Shown: positions 45,485 through 54,360 of the stretch, one piece after another | How the letters are laid out: each line of letters opens with the position of its first letter | Numbering within the stretch: position 1 is the stretch's first letter | DNA from: Pseudorasbora parva | Taxonomy: Eukaryota > Chordata > Actinopteri > Cypriniformes > Gobionidae | DNA length: 64,000 nucleotides | Assembly: GCF_024679245.1 (NCBI RefSeq) | Contig: NC_090174.1 | Span: 44,808,188-44,872,187 of the forward strand | Direction: 5' to 3' | Position numbers and translations under genes: made by a program | The notes under the pieces: model-generated | What the model saw: only the letters and a program-made list of their open reading frames with translations | Told to the model about the DNA's origin: nothing | Databases searched by the model: none

Positions 45485-46963
45485 ATGGCGAGTGAAAGCA
45501 GTAACTTTAAGAGGTGTGTTCATCCCTGCCTACGCTACATCACGAGTGGGGATACACACTCTCTTTGTGTTGCCTGCTTGGGAGCGCAGCATGCCCAGGC
45601 AGCCCTCGAGGGGGCTGCTTGCGAGCACTGTGAGCGTATGCCACTGAGAACGCTGCGCTCCCGCCGGGCACTCTTCGAGGAGGGTGCCTCGGCTCGTGTT
45701 CCCCGCGGCTCTGGTCCCGCTGCTGCCGAGGCAGAGCGGAGGCTGCAGTCGTGGGGTTCACAATTGGATGTTGCGGAGGGGTTTGAGACGGGCGCTGCCT
45801 TATCTCTGCCCTCACCCGCTCCATCCAGCGGTTCTTCTCGGGGCTTGGAAGCACGCATTGCGGTTTCTTCCCCCCCGAGAGAGCCGCCGGTGCTCCAACT
45901 ATCCAGCTCCGAGGAGGTGGACGTTGAGAGCATCGCGACTGAAGATTCGCCACTTCAGTCCCCTGCGAGTGATGAGCTCGTTGAGGTTCTAACGCGAGCC
46001 GTGGCCAGATTAAATATTGACTGGCCCGTAGAGAGAGCTGAGGCAGGAAAGAGACGATCTAGTAAATTAGATGAAAGATTCCTGCCCGCTCGCGCTTCAG
46101 AACCTCAGCGGCGGGGCCTGCCATTCTTCCATGATTTGCACACCGAGGTGGCAACATCATGGAGGAGACCGGCATCATACCGTGTGTTCAGCCCTCAGAC
46201 TTCGGTCTATAGCAACATCATGGGGCTGAAGCACTACGGTTATGGGGCGATGCCAAAGGTAGAAGAGACGCTTGCGAGCCATCTCTCGCCTTCCTCGGCA
46301 TCGTCCCTAAAGGCCCCGACTTTGCCCACCAGACCATTGAAAACAACGTCGGCACTGGTGGGCAAAGCGTACTCGGCGGCAGGTCAGGCTGCTGCATGCC
46401 TACACACCATGGCAATTATGCAGGCTTATCAGGCTGACCTGCTCAGGGATCTAGATGGACGCGATGAAGTGGGGGGTGACGTCATAAATGAGCTTAGAAC
46501 AGCAGCCGATCTAACTCTCCGGGCCACCAAAGAGACGGCCAGATGTGTTGGCCGCTCGATGGCAGCATTGGTGGCTACGGAGAGACATTTATGGCTCAAC
46601 CCCACCGAAATCAAAGAGAGGGAGAAGAGCTTTCTGCTCGACGCGCCGCTGTCTCCTGGTGGCCTCTTCGGTGACGCAGTACACACTGTCACCGAGAGGT
46701 TCCAGGAGTCAAAGAAACAAGCTGCGGCGCTAAAGCAGTTTCTCCCTCTCCGAGTCCAGGTCCCTGGGGCTGCCGCTGACATCAGGCAGCCCAAGCCGAG
46801 TACGAGCTCAGCTCACAGGGCACAACAAAAGCAGAGCGTCGCCGCTCGGGCTCCCCCTCAGCGCGGGGACGAGGGGCGGCGCTCTCAGGCGAGGCCTTCG
46901 AGGGGCAGGGCTGATCTGCGGACAGTCCTGATCGCCAAGAAGGCCTCGTCGAAGCGTTCCTGA
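45485..46963 (+). CDS. DIRS B gag-like protein
   Basis: 492 codons, start MASESSNFKRCVHPC. It shares with DIRS A the N-terminal cysteine cluster (CVHPC, CVACLGAQH, CEHCE), the block LVGKAYSAAGQAAACLH, ATERHLWLN and GGLFGDAVH, and the basic C-terminus ending LIAKKASSKRS. Intact over its length. Role as in DIRS A, inferred. It is followed after 25 nt by the RT frame, so translation of RT probably needs reinitiation, readthrough or a separate transcript. Confidence 0.88.
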   Translation: MASESSNFKRCVHPCLRYITSGDTHSLCVACLGAQHAQAALEGAACEHCERMPLRTLRSRRALFEEGASARVPRGSGPAAAEAERRLQSWGSQLDVAEGFETGAALSLPSPAPSSGSSRGLEARIAVSSPPREPPVLQLSSSEEVDVESIATEDSPLQSPASDELVEVLTRAVARLNIDWPVERAEAGKRRSSKLDERFLPARASEPQRRGLPFFHDLHTEVATSWRRPASYRVFSPQTSVYSNIMGLKHYGYGAMPKVEETLASHLSPSSASSLKAPTLPTRPLKTTSALVGKAYSAAGQAAACLHTMAIMQAYQADLLRDLDGRDEVGGDVINELRTAADLTLRATKETARCVGRSMAALVATERHLWLNPTEIKEREKSFLLDAPLSPGGLFGDAVHTVTERFQESKKQAAALKQFLPLRVQVPGAAADIRQPKPSTSSAHRAQQKQSVAARAPPQRGDEGRRSQARPSRGRADLRTVLIAKKASSKRS

Positions 46964-46988
46964 CGCCAGAAGCGTCAGGACGCTGAGG

Positions 46989-49121
46989 GTGGTTCCCCCC
47001 GTAGGGAAACGGTGTCTACCCCTGCCAACGGTACCCGTTTCCCTGCGGCACCCTCGGGGGGCCGTGCTGCCAACCCCGCCGCAATGCCGGGGCGCAGTCG
47101 GTCTCCGCGGGCCACCCGAGGGTGGTCCGCACCCCCTTCGGGGGGTCCCCGAGCAGTCAAGTCAGTCGTTCCCTGCCGGTCCGCCGCTTCAGGGCACTGC
47201 ATTTGTTGCTCGAAGAACACTAGAGGCCAGCCTCGAGAGGCTGGTTCCCTTAGTAGATTTTCTAGACGAATGGAAACGTCTATCAAATATATCTCATTGG
47301 GTCCTGCAGATAGTAGAAAGGGGGTACGCCATTCAATTCAGAAGTCGGCCACCTCCTTTCTGCGGTGTCCTACCTACAGAGGTGGGCCCGGAGCAGGCTC
47401 TGGTAATGGCACAGGAAGTAGAGACACTCCTGCAAAAAGGGGCTATAGAGAGGGTTCCCCCTCCCAGCAGGGAGTCTGGCTTTTACAGCCGTTACTTCAT
47501 CGTGCCGAAGAAGGATGGGGGCTTACGCCCGATATTAGATCTGCGGCTATTGAATCGCTCGGTGGCCAAGCTCAAATTCAAGATGCTTACACTCAGACAG
47601 ATTGTAGCGCAGGTCAGATCGGAGGATTGGTTTGTCACCATAGACCTCAAAGATGCGTATTTTCATGTCTCCATCCTTCCACATCACAGGAAGTTCCTGA
47701 GGTTTGCCTTCGGGGGAGAGGCATACCAATATCGTGTACTTCCCTTCAGTCTAGCACTGTCACCCCGCACGTTCACCAAGTGTGTGGATGCAGCTCTGGC
47801 GCCGCTGCGTCTTCAGGGCATCCGCATACTGAACTACATCGACGACTGGCTGATTCTAGCGAATACAGAGCAGATGGCGGTTCAGCATCGAGATGCTGTT
47901 CTCGCCCATATGTCGAAGCTGGGGTTGAGGCTGAACGCCAAGAAGAGTGTGCTTTCTCCGGCTCAGAGAACCACTTTTCTAGGTGTGAACTGGGACTCGA
48001 TAATTATGCGGGCGCAATTATCGCCAACACGCATAGCGTCGATCCTGGCAGCCGCCAAAGAACAGAAGCTAGGCCGAGCCGTCACTGTGAAACAGTTCCA
48101 GAAACTGTTAGGTCTCATGGCAGCAGCGTCCAACGTGATACCTCTTGGCCTACTGTACATGAGGCCACTGCAGTGGTGGCTCAAAACACAAGGGTTCTCC
48201 CCGAGGGGAAATCCGCTCCGCACGATCAAAGTCACACGGCGATGCCTACGTGCTCTGGTCATGTGGAAAAACCCGGGGTTTTTATCTCAGGGTCCCGTGT
48301 TGGGGGCTCATGTTCGTCGCGTAATGCTAACGACAGACGCCTCCCTCACGGGCTGGGGGGCGACCATGAGTGGTCGCTCATCCCAGGGTCTATGGCAGGA
48401 ACATCAGCGGCACTGGCACATAAATCGGCTAGAGATGCTCGCAGTGTTTCTTGCATTGAAACAGTTCCTGCCCGACCTCAGGGGCCACCACGTACTAGTC
48501 AGAACAGACAACACGTCCGTGGTGGCCTATATAAATCACCAGGGGGGTCTGAGGTCTCGTCCGTTGGACAAATTGGCACATCGGATCCTCCTGTGGGCCC
48601 AAGGGAAATTGCTGTCAATCAGGGCAGTATATATCCCGGGGGCCCTAAACCAGGAAGCAGACAGCCTGTCGAGACAGGGGCCGAGGCCCGGGGAATGGAG
48701 ACTCCACCCAGAGGTGGTGGAGCTCCTATGGAAGGTTTATGGGAAAGCAGAGATAGACCTGTTCGCTTCGGCGGAGAACTCTCACTGCCCGCGGTGGTTT
48801 TCTCTGACCCATCCGGCCCCGCTGGGGCTGGATGCCATGGTACAGGAGTGGCCGAGGCTGCCTCTGTACGCCTTCCCCCCGATTGTCCTGCTTCCAGGAG
48901 TTCTGGAGAGGGTACGCCGGGACGGGGCCCAGGTACTTCTAGTGGCCCCGAACTGGCCGACCCGAGTATGGTTTTCGGACCTGATATCTCTCCTGGAAGG
49001 CTCTCCGATGGAGATTCCGACCAGGAGGGATCTACTCTCTCAGGCGGGCGGGAGATTCCTGCACCCACGCCCAGAGATGTGGAAACTGTGGGCCTGGCCT
49101 CTGAGGGGGCTAGGCTCATAG
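46989..49121 (+). CDS. DIRS B reverse transcriptase / RNase H / methyltransferase-like protein
   Basis: 710 codons. RT: FIVPKKDGGLRPILDLRLLN, LKDAYFHVSILP (motif A), LPFSLALSPRTFTK (motif B) and YIDDWLILA (about 283-291). Motif B has Ser where DIRS 1 and DIRS A have Gly (LPFG). RNase H: TTDASLTGWGAT near 447 and RTDNTSVVAYIN. The methyltransferase-like C-terminus is IDLFASAENS ... YAFPPIVLLPGVL ... LLVAPNWPTRVWF. Otherwise intact. The +2 frame is open throughout (see the recombinase entry). Confidence 0.92.
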   Translation: MVPPVGKRCLPLPTVPVSLRHPRGAVLPTPPQCRGAVGLRGPPEGGPHPLRGVPEQSSQSFPAGPPLQGTAFVARRTLEASLERLVPLVDFLDEWKRLSNISHWVLQIVERGYAIQFRSRPPPFCGVLPTEVGPEQALVMAQEVETLLQKGAIERVPPPSRESGFYSRYFIVPKKDGGLRPILDLRLLNRSVAKLKFKMLTLRQIVAQVRSEDWFVTIDLKDAYFHVSILPHHRKFLRFAFGGEAYQYRVLPFSLALSPRTFTKCVDAALAPLRLQGIRILNYIDDWLILANTEQMAVQHRDAVLAHMSKLGLRLNAKKSVLSPAQRTTFLGVNWDSIIMRAQLSPTRIASILAAAKEQKLGRAVTVKQFQKLLGLMAAASNVIPLGLLYMRPLQWWLKTQGFSPRGNPLRTIKVTRRCLRALVMWKNPGFLSQGPVLGAHVRRVMLTTDASLTGWGATMSGRSSQGLWQEHQRHWHINRLEMLAVFLALKQFLPDLRGHHVLVRTDNTSVVAYINHQGGLRSRPLDKLAHRILLWAQGKLLSIRAVYIPGALNQEADSLSRQGPRPGEWRLHPEVVELLWKVYGKAEIDLFASAENSHCPRWFSLTHPAPLGLDAMVQEWPRLPLYAFPPIVLLPGVLERVRRDGAQVLLVAPNWPTRVWFSDLISLLEGSPMEIPTRRDLLSQAGGRFLHPRPEMWKLWAWPLRGLGS

Positions 49122-50122
49122 AGGAGGGTCTCTCGGCCGAGGTCGTAGAGACCATCCTTCACTCCAGAGCTCCGTCCACGAGGAAGCTGTACGCTTTGAA
49201 ATGGAGACTTTTCTCAGCTTGGTGCAGAGAACGCCAGTGGGATCCAGTTAACTGCCCGGTTGGTACAGTGCTGGAGTTCCTGCAGGAGAGGTTCTCTGCA
49301 GGGTTGACCCCCTCCACACTTAAGGTGTACGTGGCGGCCTTGGGTGCTGTCCACGTCCCTTGCAGTGGAGTGTCTTTGGGAAGACACCCTCTAATTACAC
49401 GCTTCCTTCGTGGCACATTAAGGTTGAGGCCAGTTATGCACTCGAGGGTCCCGGCATGGGACTTGGCCATTGTTTTGAGGGGCTTGTCCGGACCTCCGTT
49501 CGAACCTCTGGAGGAGGTTTCGGATAAGTTCCTCACCCTGAAAACTATCTTCCTTTTGGCCATTTCATCTCTTAAAAGGATAGGAGATATTCAGTCCCTG
49601 TCAGTAGGGCCCTCATGTCTAGAGTTCGCGCCTGGGATGGTGAAAGCATTTCTGCATCCCAGGCCGGGTTATGTCCCCAAGGTTCCTACGAGCCCACGGG
49701 GCCCCATCACTCTACAAGCCTTCTGTCCTCCTCCATTCTTGACGTCAGACCAGGAAAGATTAAATCTGCTGTGTCCGGTGAGGGCACTGGATACTTATGT
49801 CCACAGAGCTGCCCTGTGGAGAAAAACTGAACAATTGTTTGTTTGCTTCGGACCCCCTAAGAAGGGGGCTCCTGTATCCAAGCAGAGGATGAGCAAGTGG
49901 GTGGTCGAGGCCATTTCACTTGCTTATGAAGCTACCGGGCAGCCATCTCCTTTGGCTGTCCGGGCACATTCAACCAGGGGTATGGCTGCTTCTAAAGCAC
50001 TTTTGTCGGGGGCTTCCCTCCATGATATATGTAACGCGGCCGGATGGTCGTCTCCTTCTACCTTCGTCAGGTTCTACGAGCTAGACCTGGCATCTACAGT
50101 AGGGGCACAGGTTCTCTCGTAA
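48968..50122 (+). CDS. DIRS B tyrosine recombinase
   Basis: The frame is open from 47012. I choose ATG 48968 (MVFGPDISPG), just before the conserved part and overlapping the RT end by about 150 nt. Motifs: APSTRKLYALKW, STLKVYVAALGAVH, catalytic Arg in SSLKRIGDIQ (about 202), CPVRALDTYV, AHSTRG (about 332-336) and RFYELD (Tyr, about 369). The catalytic set is complete. It integrates the circular DNA form by site-poor recombination without duplicating target bases. Confidence 0.92.
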   Translation: MVFGPDISPGRLSDGDSDQEGSTLSGGREIPAPTPRDVETVGLASEGARLIEEGLSAEVVETILHSRAPSTRKLYALKWRLFSAWCRERQWDPVNCPVGTVLEFLQERFSAGLTPSTLKVYVAALGAVHVPCSGVSLGRHPLITRFLRGTLRLRPVMHSRVPAWDLAIVLRGLSGPPFEPLEEVSDKFLTLKTIFLLAISSLKRIGDIQSLSVGPSCLEFAPGMVKAFLHPRPGYVPKVPTSPRGPITLQAFCPPPFLTSDQERLNLLCPVRALDTYVHRAALWRKTEQLFVCFGPPKKGAPVSKQRMSKWVVEAISLAYEATGQPSPLAVRAHSTRGMAASKALLSGASLHDICNAAGWSSPSTFVRFYELDLASTVGAQVLS

Positions 50123-50182
50123 CCGTGTGCGCTTCGGCTTCACACATACGAGACACTTGGTCCTATGGCGATGTGGGTATAA

Positions 50183-50283
50183 GCGTTCTCACAGCGTTTC
50201 GACGCAGCTCGAGTTCCCCGAAAGGGAACGTCTCAGGTTACGTATGTAACCCTAGTTCCCTGAGGGAACGAGACGCTGCGTCG
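50183..50283 (+). repeat. internal complementary region of DIRS B
   Basis: 50183-50228 (46 nt) is the exact reverse complement of the left end 45178-45223. 50229-50283 (55 nt) is the reverse complement of the right end 50478-50532 with one mismatch. The lengths are the same 46 + 55 as in DIRS A. Confidence 0.95.
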
Positions 50284-50332
50284 CTCTGCCATACTCCCGG
50301 CGTGTCCGTGATCACTTACTTCAGGCTTTATC

Positions 50333-50487
50333 AGAAGTTAGTTCCTGTTTGTTTTCACGGACGTTTTATAGCTTCCGGTCGATGACGTCATCACGCCGAC
50401 GATCAATCTTTTTTCCGATGGAATGGTTCTACAGGCGCTTCACGACGCATTAACGCAGAGGCGTTCTCACAGCGTTTCGACGCAGCG
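50333..50487 (-). repeat. right inverted terminal repeat of DIRS B
   Basis: Inverse copy of the left repeat with the promoter cluster facing leftward (TTTTATA 50364-50370, CTTCCGG 50372-50378, TGACGTCA 50383-50390). Confidence 0.92.
50364..50390 (-). promoter_or_regulatory. CRE-ETS-TATA promoter cluster, DIRS B right (antisense)
   Basis: Mirror of the left cluster of DIRS B, minus orientation. Confidence 0.55.
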
Positions 50488-50865
50488 TCTCGTTCCCTCA
50501 GGGAACTAGGGTTACATACGTAACCTGAGGCGTTTTTTTTATAATCTGCATTTAATCCGGTAAACAATCTTGGGTAAGATTAATGATACTGTCGTTAATT
50601 TTTTTGTCTTTTAATAAGGCATTATTAAGTTTCTAATAGCCTATCAGTCTTGGGTTATCATTGATGTCACTCAATTTTATTTCAACTAATTTATGATCTG
50701 ATAAGGGGGCAGTGATGTGAGAAGTACATTTTACATAGTTAGGGAGAGAAGAAGAGATTAGAAAAAAGTCAATCCTAGATCTAAGAGATAAACTCCTATT
50801 GGACCAAGTAAAATCTTTGGTAGAAGGATTGTGAGGGCCTGAGTGGTGGCCACAAAAGAGTGGTA

Positions 50866-50902
50866 ACACACACACACACACACAAACCTCACAAACACAC
50901 AC
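50866..50902. repeat. AC microsatellite
   Basis: AC dinucleotides with one interruption, inside the solo LTR. Confidence 0.9.
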
Positions 50903-51159
50903 AATACAAACCATATTTATTCATTTAAGATTAATCTTTTGCAATCATTTATTTCAGTATAAAAATAATCACACAAGACAGACAATAGTCATTAATCTTT
51001 TTATTAAGTTTGCATTTGTTTACATTTTACAACACATTGACATACATAGTTACTGATTTGTAGTGCACACAAATTAGTTACGTTGTATTTGTTATTTACA
51101 TTTTTTTCTATTTTGAGTTTAAGTTTACCCGTGACGTGGCGATTTTCCAAACGTGGTCC

Positions 51160-51825
51160 CATAGACAGTAAAAGAAATGGACCGAGCGTTCCCATTGACG
51201 TCTACGGCGAAAGAATGAAGTCAACCTAGGGGCACTCACTTCCTGATGGCTGAGCGAACTGCGTAGGCTCAGACTGAGCTTGACGACGTAGATGTGACGT
51301 GAGCCTCCTGTCTGACAGCTGTGAGTCTTCTAGTAGATGTGGAAAGTGAGCTGAATCGCGTTGTTTAAATATTTTCTCCCGTTGCTTTTGGCTCACTATG
51401 GGCTTCTCTCCATTCTTCTCCCTTGACTTTATCAGACTTTATGTCTCCACGTCCCCCCGACTGTCTGATAGACAGTAAAAGATTGCCTGCGAGCGTCTCC
51501 TCAGGTCTATACGGTAATTTCTCAACTGTGCGACAGAGTCGCGTTGGTTATGACGCAATCGTTAGCCTATTTTTACAAAAACAGCTTCTGCGGGGCGATA
51601 GTGTAAGATACAAGGTAATGGAGCCTTTTATACATTGTCGTGTTTCTTTAGAAATAAACAATGGACAAATGGAGTCTTTAAACACCTCAGATGTAAAGTT
51701 ATTCACTGTCAAAGTGACTCAAAAATGAATGGGAGTCAATGGGATGCTAACAGCAGGTGATGGCTTGGTTAGCAATGGCAGCCCCTAGGGGTGGAACGCT
51801 TTCCGAGCGCTAGATTACCCCCTTG
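51160..51825. mobile_element. hAT-like MITE, copy 1
   Basis: 666 bp starting CATAGACAGTAAAAG and ending GATTACCCCCTTG. Flanked by CGTGGTCC (51152-51159, 51826-51833), an 8-bp target duplication as made by hAT transposases. Terminal repeats are weak (CA.AG...GTAA). No coding capacity. Closely matches copy 2 at 55270-57021 apart from the satellite insert there. Confidence 0.85.
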
Positions 51826-53226
51826 CGTGGTCCGCTCCAGCAGCATCCTGGCGCAACAGATATTAGAGGTCTGGTTGAAACAGAATTTAAGCCATTTGGT
51901 TCTGCCCGGATCTACCATTTGCCGAGGTTGCCCGGGGGAGAAAGAAAAGTTGATTTCTTTATGTATTGATTTATGTATTTATGATATTTGATTGACTGTT
52001 GCTTTCTTTAACCTTGATTTAATATTTCTTTCTTTGAGTTCAATTTTGATTCATTTGATGTTTAATGTTAAATGTAAAGTTTATTGGTTTTCCTCTTAAT
52101 TTGTAATGGGCCCATCCTTTCCTTTATAAGCAGTTTCTTTGTTCAGTTGAGTGGTTGTTGTTTTAGTTTGTTTCTTTCTCATCTGTTTGGTTTGTCTTTT
52201 CTTTTTGTTTGTTTTCTTGTTATATGGAAATTATGAGTTTGTCTTTTGGGGTTAAAATAAAGACCAGCTTTCTCATCCAATGCTGGTGTTCCTTGTGCTT
52301 GGCTTGCTTGGTCCCTTACAAGGATTAAAGAACCGCCATACATCAGCGAGGGAGAGATCAGCGTAAAGTGAAAGAATGAAGTCATTATTCATCCTGCTAT
52401 CAAGTCTAGGGGGGTATCTGTCCAGGTCATCATCCATACATTCATTAAAATCTCCTCCTAAAATAAAATAAGCGTTATTATATTTTTTGTGTAACTTTTG
52501 AAGTTCATCCACTAGATGAGAGAACATTACTCTGTTGGATGCACACAAGTTGTGCCCATATATACAACAAGCTATAAAAGTGGCATTATCTTGTTTTATA
52601 ACGGCACAAACCCATCTGCCTTCCTAAGAGCACAAAGTTTCCAATACAGTTCCTTTAAACCAGTGTAACATAATAGCAGTCCCAGCTGAGTGGCTACTTC
52701 CATGGCTAAAGAAAATTGAGTTTCCCCATTGCGTCCTCCAAAACCTAACATCCATTTCCCCTGAATGAATTTCTTGAAGAAAAATAAGATCAGCAGCACT
52801 TTTTTTACAAAATAAAAAAGTTGCTTTTCTTTTTAGATTGTCCCGCAAACCTCTAACATTTAAAGTTACAACCGACAAGGATTTAAACATATACTCCATA
52901 ACAAGAACTCACAAAACAAATTGGAAAATTATAACAAAATGTTTTCCTTGATTTACCCTAATTGTGATGGGAGAGGTGGGAAATAACCCATTAAGAACTT
53001 AGTTATCAAGGTGATAACCACATAAGGAGATTAATAGCGTGGTGACATCAATTAAAGAACAAATATGGTAACTTAGCTATATTTGTGCTTGAATTTTTTT
53101 GTAGGATACGGATTATCAATCAATCGTCATCTTTTGATTTTTGCGTGGGAGGAACTTAAGTGGAAATAGCTGTTTATCTTACATGATATCCGAATAGAAA
53201 ATTTGCTTCCCATCAATCAAAGCAAA

Positions 53227-54072
53227 TTAATTACGGAAAGCTGCTTTCTTGCCATCCTCCCTTGCTTTCTTAACGAGAGGCCACAGTTTATCCCGCGCTG
53301 CTCTATCCTCCCGAGACAAAGGCTCTGAGAGTCGCAGTTTATTGTCAATTAGAAACCGGCACCCTTTAGCAGCACCCCAAATGATGTCACGAATACGCCG
53401 CTGTGAATAGAGAATTATGATCGATCTGGCCTTTCCATCTGCCCGCTTCGGACCCAGACCATGAATGACGTCGACACTGTCCTGGAGCACATCTCCGACT
53501 CCAGGAGCAATCTTCCCAAAGATGTTGAGGACCACACTTCGGACATCCTCGCTGTCTTTTTCCACAGCGCCGTGTAACTTTAGAAACCATCGCCAACTGT
53601 AACGCCTGGACTCCTGTACACTTGCTTTCAGCACTTTATTTTCCTCTTTCAGAACACAAACCTCAGCTTCCAGATGATTGAGAGCCTCCTTGTGTACAGC
53701 GACATCTAAAATAAGCTATTGTACCGTCACTGTCAGATTTTTGATTTGTTTGGAAGTTGCCTCGGTGGTAGATTCTTCTGGTATGTTAGTTGAAAACTAT
53801 TATCGTGTTTTGAAGCGAGCTCACGAATTATAGCCGCCTAGACATCTTCACTCCCATTCACACTAGATTCCACGCGTTTAGTTTTTTTTTGCGGCTGGTT
53901 TCTGAGGAGTATCCGAGAGCGATGCAATAAAAACCTCATTGTCGAAAGACGGACATGTGTCGAACCATTGTGACTCGGCATCTTTCTGAATTTTCAATCC
54001 AGCGCTAGGTGCAGTTGATGCGGAATCCTCAAACTGATCGACTGTGTTAGACGCGTTGGAGGACATGTTCAA
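53227..54072 (-). pseudogene. LINE ORF1 (Tx1/L1-like), broken
   Basis: The frame from 54072 starts MNMSSNASN and stops at 53878. The C-terminal part resumes at about 53634 and contains VDVIHGLGPKRADGKARSI, YSQRRIRDIIW, RLSEPLSREDRAARDKLWPL and a final GKKAAF. This pattern (a VHRxG-like motif, then IxxxxRxxRDxIW, then ADxxARxxLWPL) is characteristic of ORF1 proteins of fish Tx1-type LINEs, which bind RNA as chaperones. At least one frameshift or stop lies between the parts. Confidence 0.75.
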
Positions 54073-54270
54073 ACTTGTTCAACTTTCTTCTTTCCTCTTT
54101 TCCCCATGCATACAAAATGTCAAATCGAAGTTGTATAACTTGTTTAATTTTTAACATTATCAATGGTCTAAGTAGCAGGTTATTTCACCACTTCACCTTA
54201 GTTCCCTGAAGAGCAAACACACACACTACCACCTACATCGCCGCCATCTTGGCCCACATCACGGTTGTTT

Positions 54271-54358
54271 AAACCAATGAGCATTAAGCTGTGTCATCAG
54301 CAAGTCATTTCCCATCGTGCTTTTGCTCAGCGCAGTCGGTGGAGAGCATAGATATCAA
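54271..54358. other. short unassigned flank right of the LINE
   Basis: Continuation of the DNA left of 36360 before the LINE inserted. Nothing recognised. Confidence 0.4.
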
Positions 54359-54360
54359 TA

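Larger units (their letters stand above)
45178..50532 (+). mobile_element. DIRS retrotransposon B, nearly complete
   Basis: 5355 bp in the same LINE, same orientation as DIRS A but a clearly different family: the terminal sequences differ except for the gcgtcgaaacgct core and the promoter motifs. It has the same layout and three long open frames. No target duplication: the LINE reads on with WEFFKYK after removal. Confidence 0.95.
50830..52320 (+). mobile_element. solo LTR in the LINE endonuclease region
   Basis: Starts TGTGAGGGCC and ends GGTCCCTTACA, so it is TG..CA with complementary tips. Flanked by AGGAT (50825-50829, 52321-52325), a 5-bp target duplication. It has AATAAA near 52256 about 60 bp before the end, as in an R-U5 region. 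Without the nested hAT-like MITE it is about 817 bp. It contains a CA microsatellite near the left end. Removing it restores LINE frame FFNPSTKDFTW. Confidence 0.88.
36584..52899 (-). pseudogene. LINE ORF2 endonuclease / reverse transcriptase, interrupted
   Basis: Starts at 52899. The APE endonuclease shows LNVRG, FLQE, GGDFNE (near 52450) and SDHKLVEI (near 50690); the join FFNPSTKDFTW is restored when the solo LTR is removed. After DIRS B the frame resumes with WEFFKYKARY. RT shows KKGKSPGIGRLSVEFY (44599), LIPKPSKDSF, LDFHKAFDSIKHKL (motif A, near 44200) and VRQGCPISPFLFLL (motif B), and motif C reads LADNTTLFL where ADDT is expected. After DIRS A the frame continues KFYWSTLITDINW and a CCHC-like knuckle CSFCG..ETITHLFCDC, stopping at 36584. 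It also has several point lesions, including a frameshift after 52624. Confidence 0.88.
36375..54255 (-). mobile_element. Tx1/L1-like LINE, full length, carrying nested insertions
   Basis: Bounded by a perfect 15-bp target duplication acatcacggttgttt (36360-36374 and 54256-54270). The 5' end is at 54255 on the minus strand, starting GGCCAAGATGGCGGCGATG as L1-type elements often do; the 3' end is A-rich. LINE segments are 54255-52326, 50829-50533, 45177-44126, 43727-42433 and 37090-36375. Between them sit a solo LTR, DIRS B, a hairpin MITE and DIRS A. The LINE itself is about 5.3 kb. Each excision restores continuous LINE sequence. Confidence 0.92.

Noticed and set aside
51423..51728. 101-codon frame in hAT-like MITE copy 1
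   Set aside because: Not kept open in copy 2, and the element is non-coding in both copies.
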